A stretch of DNA of 64,000 bases, from NCBI GenBank assembly GCA_018398815.1, contig JAFLJL010014959.1:62001-126000 (forward strand). Direction: 5' to 3'. The DNA comes from Conus ventricosus (lineage: Eukaryota > Mollusca > Gastropoda > Neogastropoda > Conidae). A program made the position numbers and the translations under genes. This document shows, piece by piece, positions 1-9,054 of this stretch (positions within the stretch are counted from its first letter, which is position 1; the number at the start of each line of letters is the position of its first letter). The notes beneath the pieces are model-generated. The model was not told the origin of the DNA, did not search any database, and saw only the letters and a list, made by a program, of their open reading frames with translations.

Positions 1-2019
1 CGTCTGATAGGGAACCAACTGGAGTATTGTCCATTAACGGACACACAGGTTGTTATGTTTTTATAAAAAGTAGAAGTCCATTTAATAATGTCAGGGCCAA
101 AGTTGAAGAAGTTTAATGCCTTTTTCAAAAAGGACCAAGCGATAGAATCGAACGCTTTCTCAAAATCAATGCTGAGAAGTAAACCAGGAATACGCTCCTC
201 CTCGGAATGCTGAAGTAGGTCATAGATTTTCCTTATATTTTCACCTATGTAGCGCCCTGCCATAAAGCCCTTCTGATCTTCGTGAATAATTTTAGGGAAA
301 ATGCTTTTTATGCGATTGGCTATTCAGGCAGAGGCAATTTTGTACGCTGTATTCAAGAGAGAAATAGGTCTCCAGTTCTTTAAGTATTGTTTTGGCTTAT
401 CATCTTTTGGTATGCAAATAATAATGCCCTGTCTCTGTGTGGATGACATACATTGCTTATCAAATCCATCGTTTAGAGACCTGACAAGAAATGAGCCAAT
501 ATCAGTGAAGAAAAATTTATAAAACTCTACTGTGAAACCATCAGATCCAGGGCTCTTGTTATTTTTCATGTTCTTCAGTGTTACTCCCACTTCACAGTAA
601 GTTAGCGGGCCCTCTAACTGGATGCTTTCTTCTTGAGTTAATTTGTTTGTCTTCCTCAATATGTGTCCAAGATCAACATTTTTCACTAATTGTTCTGAAT
701 ACAACTGCCGATAGAAACTTTCAACTTCTTTAAGAACTGCATTTTGATCCGATATTATTTCACCATCATTATTCTCCAGATAACTCATTGAGCGATCAAT
801 AAAGTTTCTGTTTTCCATGCCACAAAAGTACTGACTAGGCTTCTCACCCTCCTGAAGCCATTTTATCCTTGATCTAACTATCATGCCTTCTATTTTCTTT
901 TCGCGTATTTCTTGTAGCTGCACTTTGGATTGCTCTAGTTCCTCCAGGTTATCTTCATTAACATTTACACTTAGACTTTTAATTTTTGCTTCCAGTTCCT
1001 TTTCAAGTTCTGTTTCCATTTTCTTTTTGAAGCATGAGTATGATATTGCTTTTTCTCTAATTTTCAGAAGCAGCATTTCAAAAAATAACTGATCTGAAAT
1101 AGAGAACTGAACCATATCGTTTGGTACTTCATTAATATTTTCAAGGTTATAGACTGGTAGAGCGTATTCTTTTTTTAATTTTAGTATAACATTTTTAACC
1201 TCACATACAAATTTCTTATCTTTCAGTAGTGAGTTATTAAATTTCCAAAACTGTCTATCTCTTTGCTTCTCACCTTCCTTCAGAATCAAGTTGATTAAGG
1301 CATGATCAGACCTGTAACTAGAACCTATGTTAGAGCCACTGATATCTGGAAGTAAGTTATTTGATATCAAAAAGAAGTCCAACCTACCTTGTTTAATGCT
1401 ATTAAATTTACGCCAGGTATATTTTCTTAAAGATGGGTACAATGTTCTGAAAATGTCTATCAAGTCGAATTTCGTCATCATGTTCAGTATTGCTTTACGA
1501 GATCTAGGCCTGTTTGATGTACTAGTATAGTTTCTGGAATCTAACTTACAATCTAGCACTACATTCCAGTCACCACCCAGAATCATACTTTCATTTCCAA
1601 ACTGTTCAAGTTTAGCAGTTAAGGATTCAAAGAAATCAGGGTTATCCCCAGAGCATGGGCCATATATATTGGCAAGAGTAAACCGTTTTTTAAGAAATTC
1701 TAGGTCCAGAAGAAGAAAATGACCCTCAGGATCCCTGGCTACATTGTGTACTTTGTACTCAAAATTATTCTTAAATAATATTGCCACTCCATTTTTATTA
1801 GTTTCACTACCTGCCAACCATAAAGAATACCCCAGTTGGATCTGATGAAATTTTCTTATTTAACAGGAAGATGTGTTTCTTGTAACATAATTATACTATT
1901 CTTTTGATTTCTAAGGAATTCAAAATGTCTTTTCTTTTTTTAAAGTCATTAAGACCATTACAGTTAAATGAAGATATTTCAAATCCCAATGATTTGTTGC
2001 TTTTTTTGCTATCTGCCAT
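1..2019 (-). pseudogene. LINE (L1/Tx1-type) ORF2: endonuclease + reverse transcriptase, partial
   Basis: This is ORF2 of a non-LTR retrotransposon, read leftward from an ATG at 2019-2017 and running off the window edge. The apurinic-type endonuclease comes first: FNCNGL and QETHL near 1960-1870, GGDWN near 1560, RLDFFLIS near 1380 and an SDH triad near 1300. It is followed by a linker and the reverse transcriptase, with NNKSPGSDG near 545, WRPISLLN near 350 and motif A (IDFEKAFDS, about 144-170). The catalytic YxDD box lies beyond the left edge. An open stretch of 497 codons (324-1817) shows that this part of the assembly is good. Breaks are frameshifts near 1925 and 1860 and one in-frame TGA at 324-326, where the frame then continues to position 1. 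The stop sits between a KIASA and an IANR motif and looks like a single substitution. The copy is therefore probably dead. ORF1 may be the remnant at 19450-20120. Confidence 0.92.
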
Positions 2020-2935
2020 TGTTTACTATAAGAGGAGTTCCCCACAATATTCCACTGGAAAAAGAAACGCAAGCATGCGAGTCCAGAAAAAGAAAGCACG
2101 CAGGCTTTAACAGACTTAAAGTAGATGTACTGGAACTGCTTAGAAAGTAGAACAGTTGACATAAAAAATGAAACATGTGACATGATAGTAATAGAATATA
2201 TACAGTCATTACACAAAATGTGCACATGCACAGTAGTACCTCACTCCGATTTTTTAATAAGCGTACACAATTTGCTTTCAGCCACGTTGTCATCACACAA
2301 AAGTGACAGTTTGCATTCAACCACCTTGTCATCACACAAAAGTGGCAAAATGATAAGCCATGTTTGTAGATTTCTGGTCGACTCAAAAACACTACTGCAA
2401 AAAATACAGCACAAAACAAAAAGTACAATACAATCCGCACACAATCATACGGTAGATCCATCTTGGGGCAACTTGCTGACCCTCCACGCACAATAAGCAT
2501 TTTTTCTATAATGTAGACATGAAAAATTAACACAAACATTCTTTCCACCTAGGCCTACCCACGAGATTGAAAACTGTGGAGTTTAAAGGTCACTGAGACT
2601 GAGAAGATCATCCCTTGTCTCAGAACAGAAGACCATTATTTTTATTTACTATTATCATTATTAAAGCTTTAACATCAAAAAGTGTGTTTACGTTAACACA
2701 ATAAATGATAGTTACAAAAGACCAAGAGACAAAAGTACCATCACTGTCTGATCAGAAAAAAAAGAGTAGAAAAGGAGCCTCCTCACAACGTGACATGCAA
2801 ATGAAGGTTATCACATGGCAATATCAGAAGCAGTGACCACAAGCAGCACAGAGTCTGCTATGAAAAAGAAAGTAGGCTAATTGAATTTATCAGAAAGTAA
2901 CAGTATTAACTTGCGTCAAAAAGTTAGATGACTTG
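2020..2935. other. Spacer between LINE ORF2 and Maverick copy 1; no gene seen
   Basis: I see no supported gene in these 916 bases. The short open frames on both strands lack any recognisable domain. The stretch is AT-rich and holds one short tandem repeat (2271-2348). If the LINE ORF2 to the left and the ORF1 remnant to the right of Maverick copy 1 belong to one element, this spacer is too long for an ordinary L1 ORF1-ORF2 junction and probably contains a further, unrecognised insertion. Confidence 0.5.
2271..2348. repeat. Two-unit tandem repeat, 39-bp period
   Basis: Two adjacent units begin at 2271 (TTTGCTTTCAGCCACGTTGT) and 2310 (TTTGCATTCAACCACCTTGT). Both continue with CATCACACAAAAGTG. 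The units differ by a few substitutions and no length change. Confidence 0.85.
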
Positions 2936-2940
2936 AAAGC
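2936..2940. repeat. Target-site duplication of Maverick copy 1, left (AAAGC)
   Basis: AAAGC immediately precedes the first terminal-repeat base at 2941. The same AAAGC follows the last terminal-repeat base at 19358-19362. A 5-bp duplication flanking both ends marks 2941-19357 as one inserted element. Six base pairs is the length usually reported for Polintons. Here the sixth base differs (G on the left, T on the right as the end of the element). Confidence 0.8.
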
Positions 2941-3131
2941 AGAGAACAGGGAAATGTCTGTTCAACCCCACTTTCACCCTCACCCAGTTTTCGGGCGAAA
3001 GTGCCCTAGAATTAGCATATTACTGTTCTCTGACAAGTAAGACTTCAATAACCAAAAATAACGATTATCTACAGACAGACATACTGTGTAGGATTATCCG
3101 TTTTAATACTAATTTACTAAAGTTTTCAGAG
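2941..3131. repeat. Left terminal inverted repeat of copy 1 with 91-bp near-palindromic tip
   Basis: The reverse complement of 19168-19357 matches this segment from AGAGAACAGGG through ACTAATTTACTAAA. The outermost 91 bases (2941-3031) start AGAGAACAG and end CTGTTCTCT, with an internal CACTTTC/GAAAGTG pair, so the tip itself can fold into a hairpin. In copy 4 (59641-59731) the same tip is an almost perfect palindrome, so copy 1 carries a decayed version. Confidence 0.88.
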
Positions 3132-3230
3132 AGTAGCGTAGGGGAAAGTAGCCAGGACTGAACACGCCCCATAGAGTAACGCAGGAGAAAAGCAGTTGTG
3201 TCTGAACGCGCCCATATACACGGTGGGTGC
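3131..3230. repeat. Subterminal two-unit repeat just inside the left TIR
   Basis: Two related units of about 45 bp carry AGAGTAGCGTAGGGGAAAGT then CTGAACACGC, and AGAGTAACGCAGGAGAAAAG then CTGAACGCGC. Copy 4 carries the same pair on the opposite strand at about 59512-59622, better preserved. Subterminal repeats of this kind are candidate binding sites for the integrase or for replication proteins. That role is inference. Confidence 0.7.
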
Positions 3231-3302
3231 ACTAGGCTATCCGATTACTTTGCGGTATGTTAATTACAGCGTGAGGAGAGAGAAACCCGTTAAGGTTAAG
3301 TT

Positions 3303-3398
3303 GCCCTCAGAACAGACAGACAGACAGAGAAGAGAGAGAGACAGACAGAGAGGCGGGCACACACACACACACGCACACTCTTTCTCTTTCTCTCTCAA
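3303..3398. repeat. Microsatellite (AGAC/GAGA)n + (CA)n + (TCTTTC)n
   Basis: Runs of AGACAG, AGAGAG, CACACA and TTTCTC are adjacent here. The same block begins copy 2 at 20664, where the first 360 bases of the element are missing. This low-complexity tract is therefore the breakpoint of the tandem duplication. Confidence 0.85.
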
Positions 3399-4930
3399 TT
3401 AAATGCCATAAAATCGGCACACTTCTTCTGACTAATTTCCAACTACAAACTTTGTACATAGACAGGCAGACACGGGGCTGAAACTCGATCACTTAATTTA
3501 CGGCTCGCGGCAGTTTGCACCTAGCCTGTCCTGTGTAAACGAAACACACTCAGTTGGGTTGCACCACATTTGGAAAAGTCTAGATTGCCACGTTGTCGCA
3601 TTAGATCGAGGCTGTTGACGTGGCACGACCGGGGCTGTCATTGTGTTGGAGCTATTGAACAGGAAGGCTGTGTGTTTTCACTGCGCTTTGTTGTGACCAC
3701 TGTGTTTTAATTGTGTTATTTTAAAATGGCTAAAACGTTACTGAAGAACAGGTTTGTTATTTGAGGCCATAAGTTTTACTTTAACTGCATGTTAGAGTAT
3801 TTGTTGAAAGAATTAGTTGAGTCAGTCAGTGAAGGCAAGCCAACTATTCACATGTCTGCCCGCACAGCGGGCGTGTGTTAACACGTTCCTCGCTATACAG
3901 CGAGAGCCGCCTCTTTCTCTGTTCTTCATTGCGCTTAACTGGTAGTTGAAGGCGGAGGTAAACACGACTGATTCGTATTTGAAACATTTTGCTGTTCTCC
4001 CAAGTAAAAAATGTTCTCAGTTTGTATTAGATTGATGATTTTAACTATAGATCAGTGTTCTTGTGCACTGATCTGTGTATTAAGATGTGTATACTTTTCT
4101 ACTTTTTTAATTCTAACAGTTCATCTTCTACTTCAAGTGTGCTCGTATGCAACTGAATTGGCGATTTCGATGTTCTTGGCAAACAAACTAGATAGGGTTA
4201 GGCAGGACCCTCAGTTATCTTCCGTATGGCGGAGAGTAGTTGTGGATCAGCACTATCTTCATTTTAAATGCTTCAAAATATACAATGGGACGATGTTACT
4301 ACAACTACACCCTAAAACTCTGTGTAACAGATAGGATGGCACGACAGGCCGAACTTAACAAATCGCATAGCGAGAAGCGAGACCGAGCTTGTTCACACAG
4401 CGCAGGCAAAGGACCAAAAAATCAATAAAGCGAGAGACTGGGCTTGACAGTTGAGGGGTGGGGGTGGGGTGGTGTAGTCATTTCAGGTGACAGCGCGCCA
4501 GTGTCGTTTATTAGCGCGGGGTGGTATTGTCATGAAGGTGTGTGGTGTATGTGTGAGATATTTACTGTGGTTTTGTGCAGGTGGTTTTGTTTATATATAT
4601 TTTAATCCTTGGCAGAAAACGACAGTGGGAGATTTCTAAGCTGACCAATACTTGACGAGCATGTTGAGTACCATGCACAATTTGTTAGTGCTTTGGATGA
4701 GTTGAGAGCGGCAGGCCCTTCATATTCTCGCACAAACTAAGAGAGATTGCTCGTTCTGTTGAATCCGTATGCTAAAAGTTTTCTAATGTTGGTCATTTCT
4801 TTTCAGAATGTTACTCTATGAGGAAGATTTGTATTTGTAATGTTATTCAAGCAGTGAGGAGATTAGAAATTATTGGACTATCCGTACAAGAACCAATTCA
4901 ACTTAAACAACAATCCTTCAAGTCCGCAGC
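3399..4930. other. Left-arm region of Maverick copy 1 (subfamily 1/2), no gene assigned
   Basis: This stretch is shared almost base for base with copy 2 (20760-22320) and absent from copies 3 and 4. An ATG near 3726 begins MAK and in copy 2 reads MAKRTEEQ, followed by a GT-containing CAG/GTATTT junction. Downstream, short open frames at 4011-4428 show no recognisable domain. A spliced small gene is possible but unproven. A G-rich patch (GGGGTGGGGGTGGGG) lies at 4454-4470. Confidence 0.4.
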
Positions 4931-4939
4931 AGTGAGAGA

Positions 4940-5092
4940 GAACCAGCGCTTCACCTGATTGGCGGTCAAAGGCACAGTGGCAAGCCGTTTCTTTAGCGCT
5001 CCACCCTAGAGCGGCCAAGGTTGGACAGTAGCAAGCCGTTTCCAGCGTCCACCCTAGAGACGAGCAAAGGTTGCGTAGCAAGCCGTTTTTTC
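4940..5092. repeat. Left-arm 46-bp tandem repeat, about three units
   Basis: Units contain the order AGCGCTCCACCCTAGAG, GGCAAAGGTTG, then CAGTAGCAAGCCGTTT. Three imperfect units occur here, three in copy 2 (22336-22492), and a single partial unit in copy 3 near 42064. The unit contains a short dyad (GCGCTCNACCCTAGAGCG), which suggests a protein-binding site rather than coding sequence. Confidence 0.75.
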
Positions 5093-5275
5093 ACTGACGT
5101 AAGATCTATTTTTAGATACCGTCTTGTGGAGCGGTCGGGTTGTTTAGAGTGGCGCTTCAGCAACAGTGCGCGGACTGTTTAGGACCCATGCAGGCCCTAC
5201 CACTGCCTTAAGAAATCATTTTTAGATACTGCTCTTGCAGGAGGCGGTCGGGTTTGTTTAGAGTTGGCTGCCTTG
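5093..5275. repeat. Left-arm longer tandem repeat, two units of about 110 bp
   Basis: Each unit carries TTTTTAGATAC, then a CTCTTGCAGGAGCGGT-type dyad, then GGGTTTGTTTAGAGTTGGCTG. Unit starts are near 5108 and 5220. Copy 2 has the same pair at about 22500-22690. Nothing coding is seen here. Confidence 0.65.
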
Positions 5276-5374
5276 AATTTCACCAAGCACTTCATGACTT
5301 TGTAAATATTGCTGTGTTTACTGGCTTCACTGCTTGTTTCAAACGTCCTGCTTCCAAACTTTTTAGGCTGCGCA

Positions 5375-5625
5375 CACACAGCACGTACCCCCACACACCC
5401 CCACAACTGCACGTCCCACACACCCCTACCCCACACGCACGAAGTCCCCCACACCCACCCTCGCACGCCGGTCCCCCACCCCCACCCCACGCTCGACGTC
5501 CCCCATCCCCACCCGGACTGTCTATTGTGGGTCTTGTTGTTTTGTTTGTTGTTTTGTTGTTTGTTATGTCCTGTCCGCGATGTGCACCACCCCCACCCAC
5601 CCCCACCTGCATGCACACACTCAAG
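5375..5625. repeat. Strand-asymmetric CCCCCACNC/CACACGCACGTCC-rich tract
   Basis: A strongly C-rich, G-poor strand is made of repeated ACGTCCCCCACCCCCAC-like modules, followed by a T/G tract (TTGTTTTGTTTGTTGTTTTG). It is present in all four Maverick copies (22793-23065, 42480-42720, and reversed 58195-58370), always in the same place next to the AAGTTCTT minisatellite. Proline- or glycine-rich frames across it are compositional artefacts, not genes. Confidence 0.8.
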
Positions 5626-5627
5626 TT

Positions 5628-5872
5628 CTTTAGTTTTTAAAACAAGTTATTCTCAAGTTCTTACTTACTTTACTTTAAGTTGTCCTTTAAAAGTCATTCT
5701 AAGTTGATCCCAAGTTCTTACTTAAGTTACTTCTAAGTTTTTAATTAATGTTGTACCAAGTTTTTAATAAGTTCTTGATCAAAGTTCTTATTAAGTTCTT
5801 AATAAGTTTTTGATCAAGTTCTTTGATAAGTTTTGATTAGTCATCCTTTAAGTCCAACCAGTTACTTTTTAA
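5628..5872. repeat. AAGTTCTTNATNAAGTT minisatellite of Maverick copy 1
   Basis: About 15 degenerate units of 12-18 bp are built from AAGTT, CTTA/CTTGAT and TAAGT. Many are internally palindromic (AAGTTCTTGATCAAG). The same array sits at the same position in copies 2, 3 and 4. It separates the C-rich tract from gene A. Conservation of position across diverged copies argues for a function such as origin, packaging or transcription termination. The function itself is inference. Confidence 0.85.
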
Positions 5873-5907
5873 GGTTAATCTTATACTTCTCCCCACCACA
5901 ATAAAAT

Positions 5908-6150
5908 CTATGTTTTTATCTTAATAGCAGATGCTAATATAGTACCCACACGCCTCATAAAACGCGTCATCGTGAGGATGTTCTTGCTCAGCGTTTCTCT
6001 GGCATAAATCTTAAGGAAGTTTTTACAAACGAAGCAACAACATTGAGTACTATTTCAGGTCTATGGAATGTCTTTTCTAGACTCCAGTCTTTTTTATTGA
6101 ACACATCTTTTTATTTAATACGCTTCTGATCTATTTTTATTTAAAAAAAT
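5908..6150 (-). pseudogene. Maverick gene A (small cysteine-rich protein), copy 1
   Basis: This is the leftmost leftward gene of the element. The frame reads through a CGCFxC-like cysteine cluster, then FLKIYA, then a DAFYEACGYYI motif near the C-terminus, ending at a TAG at 5910-5908. The clean version is in copy 4 (57685-57917). I do not recognise a named family. The cysteine spacing suggests metal binding. Indels break the frame here. Confidence 0.6.
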
Positions 6151-6172
6151 TTTAAAATTAAGTCTTAAAATA

Positions 6173-6629
6173 TTATCCATTATAAATGGATCAAAATTCA
6201 CGCTTTGTTATTGGCGGGTTTTGGCGTGCTGTGTGGTCTTTTTTGCATTTAGTGGGCTCAGATTTTTTTGATTGCTTTGTTTCTGTTGCACTCGGTTTAT
6301 ATTTATAGCCGCAATAACTGCCCCACAGCAGCATGGCGCAAAATGCAACAGTTTTAATGGTTCAATATTCCATGATGACTTGGGGCCTTGTATCACATGG
6401 TGGTTTTTATAGCTGCGGCATAGAATCAACTTGTTCTGGTTGGCGGCGTTATGTTTTCATGATGAGTATATTCTGTATACATTAATTTTTTTGTCTGCTT
6501 CTCTCTGCTATTTATTTCTGCTTCACACAGCCGGATTTTTAATGGTCTCCACCTGATTTAGCGTTTTCTGGGTTACTTTCTCCACTGTTTCAGTGTTTCT
6601 GGTTCTGCTGATTTTCAGTTCGTTCTTTT
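6173..6629 (-). pseudogene. Maverick gene B (single-pass membrane protein), copy 1
   Basis: Homologous to the intact 162-codon gene of copy 4 (57153-57641). Visible landmarks are PKSSWNIE near 6390, a hydrophobic AVIAAI-type segment near 6310, and the C-terminal HFDPFI region at about 6180. The start codon is changed (AAG where copy 4 has ATG, near 6629), and indels split the frame. The N-terminus overlaps gene C. The function is unknown. Confidence 0.65.
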
Positions 6630-7095
6630 GAAGGTAAATTAATCTATTATGATTAAAAGTTTTAATCCCATGATTAATGGGCGATAACAATGTTCAAATC
6701 TATAGTATTAATCACTCCCTAGAGACTCTATTGAACTTTGTTAAAACTGGTATCTTGGTTAAATTCATACGTAAGCATTTGTTCGAATCCAATGGGAGCA
6801 AATGTACTGACTAGTTAGGGTACAAAATAAGGAACCGTTTGCCACCACAACTTTTCACCATTTAAGACCCAGCTGAGCTTCATACCTGTTATGATACGTT
6901 ATAATGTCTTGTGACAGACATCTGTTGAAGCTGTTCAATGCTAAATTCAGTTCCGAGGTAATGTTTTGTTTACCACTGTGCCAAAGAATGACAGCCTCTC
7001 CTTTTGGGCATCATTTCGTTGATATCAACTTGGGTCTTCATAAGTTCGGGAAGGTTTAGGGCCGCCTTGTAGCTGTAGTAGATCTTCATGTGCAT
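6539..7095 (-). pseudogene. Maverick gene C (helical protein, overlaps gene B), copy 1
   Basis: Starts at ATG 7095-7093 and ends at 6541-6539, inside gene B, as in copy 4 (56676-57259). The order of landmarks is the same: an LPELM-like segment, a KRLYSLA-like segment, and a C-terminal hydrophobic stretch before an acidic/serine-rich tail. It is broken by several indels. From memory it resembles an uncharacterised family found in cnidarian Mavericks; I know of no function. Confidence 0.6.
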
Positions 7096-7136
7096 GTTTT
7101 TTTATTTAATTTATATATTATTTTATTTTTACAAAA

Positions 7137-7374
7137 ATGAGCACGAAAAAAACTTTTGCCAACCTTGTTACCATTCTCCGTTATTGGCAGGTCTAGTGTA
7201 GGGATACTCGACAGCTTGGTAAAAGCTTGTTACGAATATGAAACCGGCTGATCTTGGCAAACTAGACTGTGAGGAATTCAGCAAAGCTGAATTGCTATCA
7301 ATTTGCAGCTTCGGTTGCCACGAAAGATTTTCTAGTTAAGCAAGGAATAATTCAGACAATATAAATATGTAGAA
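7137..7374 (+). pseudogene. Maverick gene D (small membrane-associated protein), copy 1
   Basis: First rightward gene, with ATG at 7137. It encodes about 75 residues. The frame is best read in copy 2 (24604-24836), whose second half gives KPADRGKLDFEDSAKLNAII and ends KQGIIPDLINK. In copy 1 the same half is broken near 7290. Genes C and D diverge from a 41-bp AT-rich spacer (7096-7136), which probably holds both promoters. No known function. Confidence 0.6.
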
Positions 7375-7398
7375 AAAAAAAAAATACTATTTATAAAA

Positions 7399-7800
7399 AT
7401 GGCTTCATGCAATAATGATAGGCGGTGCTGTGGTGATGCGCTTGCTTTTTGCGAAGTAATTTTGCATTTAGTAAACTGCGGAGCTGACGCGAGAGAAAAA
7501 AGAAATAACAAAGCTATGGAGGAAACTACGCTGCTGACAAGACGCTATGAAAAGCAGAGAATGATCAGTTAGAATTTTATTAATGCCACACTGAAAAAAC
7601 AGGGCAAGCGCTTACACATTTAAATGTTGATCAAGAATAAAACAAAATTTATTTGTAACAGCAAACCAATCGAGACATTGCACCCACAAAATTAGTGACT
7701 TTATCAACCATCAGAAAAACAAAAGATGCTAGAAATCGCGTTTATCGTCGTTGGTATGACGTCGTGTATTGTGTTGACTAATATTGGCTGAGTAAAAATG
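7399..7800 (+). pseudogene. Maverick gene E (two-TM protein upstream of integrase), copy 1
   Basis: Starts at ATG 7399 (MAS...), 24 bp after gene D, and runs into the integrase start. It has an N-terminal hydrophobic segment, a charged helical middle (REKRNNKAMEE), an FINATLKKQG stretch matching LDFIN in copy 2, and a C-terminal hydrophobic EIAFIVVGM segment near 7735-7760. From memory this is a recurrent gene of cnidarian Mavericks with no assigned function. Gene order D-E-integrase is the same in copies 1-3, which suggests co-expression. Confidence 0.65.
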
Positions 7801-8761
7801 AACAAAATCTAGTATTCGGCCCATAAGGATATTGGATTAGGGTATCACAGCCAATACATAAGTAAGCCAGCGGCGGGAAGTCAGTGAACCAAACAGCAAT
7901 AATGAATGGTTATCTATACAAGCGATTTGGGCAAATTATTTACCTGCGCTAGACGAATACAGAGACCGCCTTTGTCCAATAAAAACTCAAACGACACCCA
8001 TCAAATGGGATCTTCGTATATTTTACCCTCTGAGAGGATTAGGACGAAAAAGATTTAAGTTCGCACTCACAGTCATTGACATTGGCTTCAAGCTACAAGA
8101 TGCGGAGCTTAAAAAAAAGAGTGCTTCTGCTGTTGCTGTCGCTATACAACGATATACCACGAGGGCCCAATAACATATCCTCGATGATTAAGTCGATGAC
8201 TGGAAAGAATTTAAAGGCCAGTGAATCAATTATTGTTTAAAACACAGAGTTACCTCTTAGAGAGGCATTCCAGGAGTTCAAACGATCAAGGCTGTAGTTG
8301 ACACACCTTATCAATATTAGCCGAAAGTCTTTTCTCCCTACTGTATCACTTGAGAGCTTATTGACAAACTCTCGCAACTCAGAATGGGTTAGAAGACTGC
8401 CTCTGTTTGCGCGCAATGAATAATGAAGAATTTAAAGGGCTAAAACCAGTACAAGCAATCAAAAGAAAAACTATAAAATTGTTGTGAAGGAGTGACTTCA
8501 TCCGGAAACTATTACGCTTGGTTAAAGTTAGCGTACCTTTATTTAGGGGGGGAAGCAGAAGGGGCCATCGATCAGGCAACCGAATCCAGTTTGGAAGTCG
8601 TTGACGTATGAAATAAAAAGAATTGTAAAGATGAAATCCGCCGTGTATGTTACTATTTACGAGAAGAAACTGACAAACAACAACAACCCAGCTCCTCAAA
8701 GATCTTTTGTGAAAGAAGAACTGCAGATAATTCCGCCATGACACAGTTCCGCTTACATTAA
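7798..8761 (+). pseudogene. Maverick retroviral-type (rve) integrase, copy 1
   Basis: DDE integrase that joins the element ends to target DNA. Start ATG at 7798; about 320 codons, the usual Maverick length. Readable landmarks are DEKDLS near 8045, ALTVIDIG at 8063-8086, a GKNLKAS stretch near 8200 where copy 3 shows the catalytic-aspartate motif VDDGKEF, and a C-terminal domain ending VKEELQIIPP near 8710-8735. The E of the triad is legible in copy 2 (25777-25779). Several indels break the frame here. The gene follows E directly and is followed by a small unknown frame, with polymerase B converging from the right. Confidence 0.85.
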
Positions 8762-8787
8762 TTTACGTAAACATATTTTGGTTTAAA

Positions 8788-9054
8788 ATGGAAAGGGCCA
8801 GAGGAAGCGCAGAACAAACTAAGAATGGTAAAGGGACGAGACCTTGAAATGATAACGGGACTCTTTCAGGCGTGTAATGCTATTAGGGAAACAATTTTCA
8901 GAGGATTAATCAATGATGCTACATCATCGCCATACCTACAATCAACCCCCAAATGGGAACAGAATATTTTGAATCATAACAAAAAATTCGAAAGCGTCAA
9001 GCAAACATGAGACATGATTTAAATGAATTGGATGAAGCTAAGATTGATCTTTAA
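8788..9054 (+). pseudogene. Small basic frame between integrase and polymerase B, copy 1
   Basis: An ATG at 8788 opens a short frame that shifts near 8825 into KGRDLEMITGLFQACNAIRE and later into LNELDEAKIDL, stopping at 9052-9054. The same composite is seen in copy 2 (26274-26560). It is removed in copy 3 by a small deletion, so it is dispensable at least for copies of that type. No domain recognised. Confidence 0.45.

Noticed and set aside
2271..2348. CRISPR-like repeat
   Set aside because: Two adjacent units without spacers in animal transposon DNA; a simple tandem repeat.
2009..2548. 179-codon minus-strand frame upstream of LINE ORF2
   Set aside because: Compositionally odd (Cys/Phe/Leu-rich, contains the tandem repeat) and antisense-like; no similarity to LINE ORF1, which is recognised elsewhere.
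3722..4334. Spliced host gene with exon MAKRTEEQ
   Set aside because: A GT junction is visible, but no convincing acceptor or downstream exon; the sequence is part of the Maverick left arm in copies 1 and 2.
5197..5707. Long proline/histidine- or glycine-rich frames on both strands (also 22729-23090, 42395-42737, 58167-58475)
   Set aside because: They follow from the CCCCCACGC repeat composition; frames are open in several phases at once and are not kept between copies.
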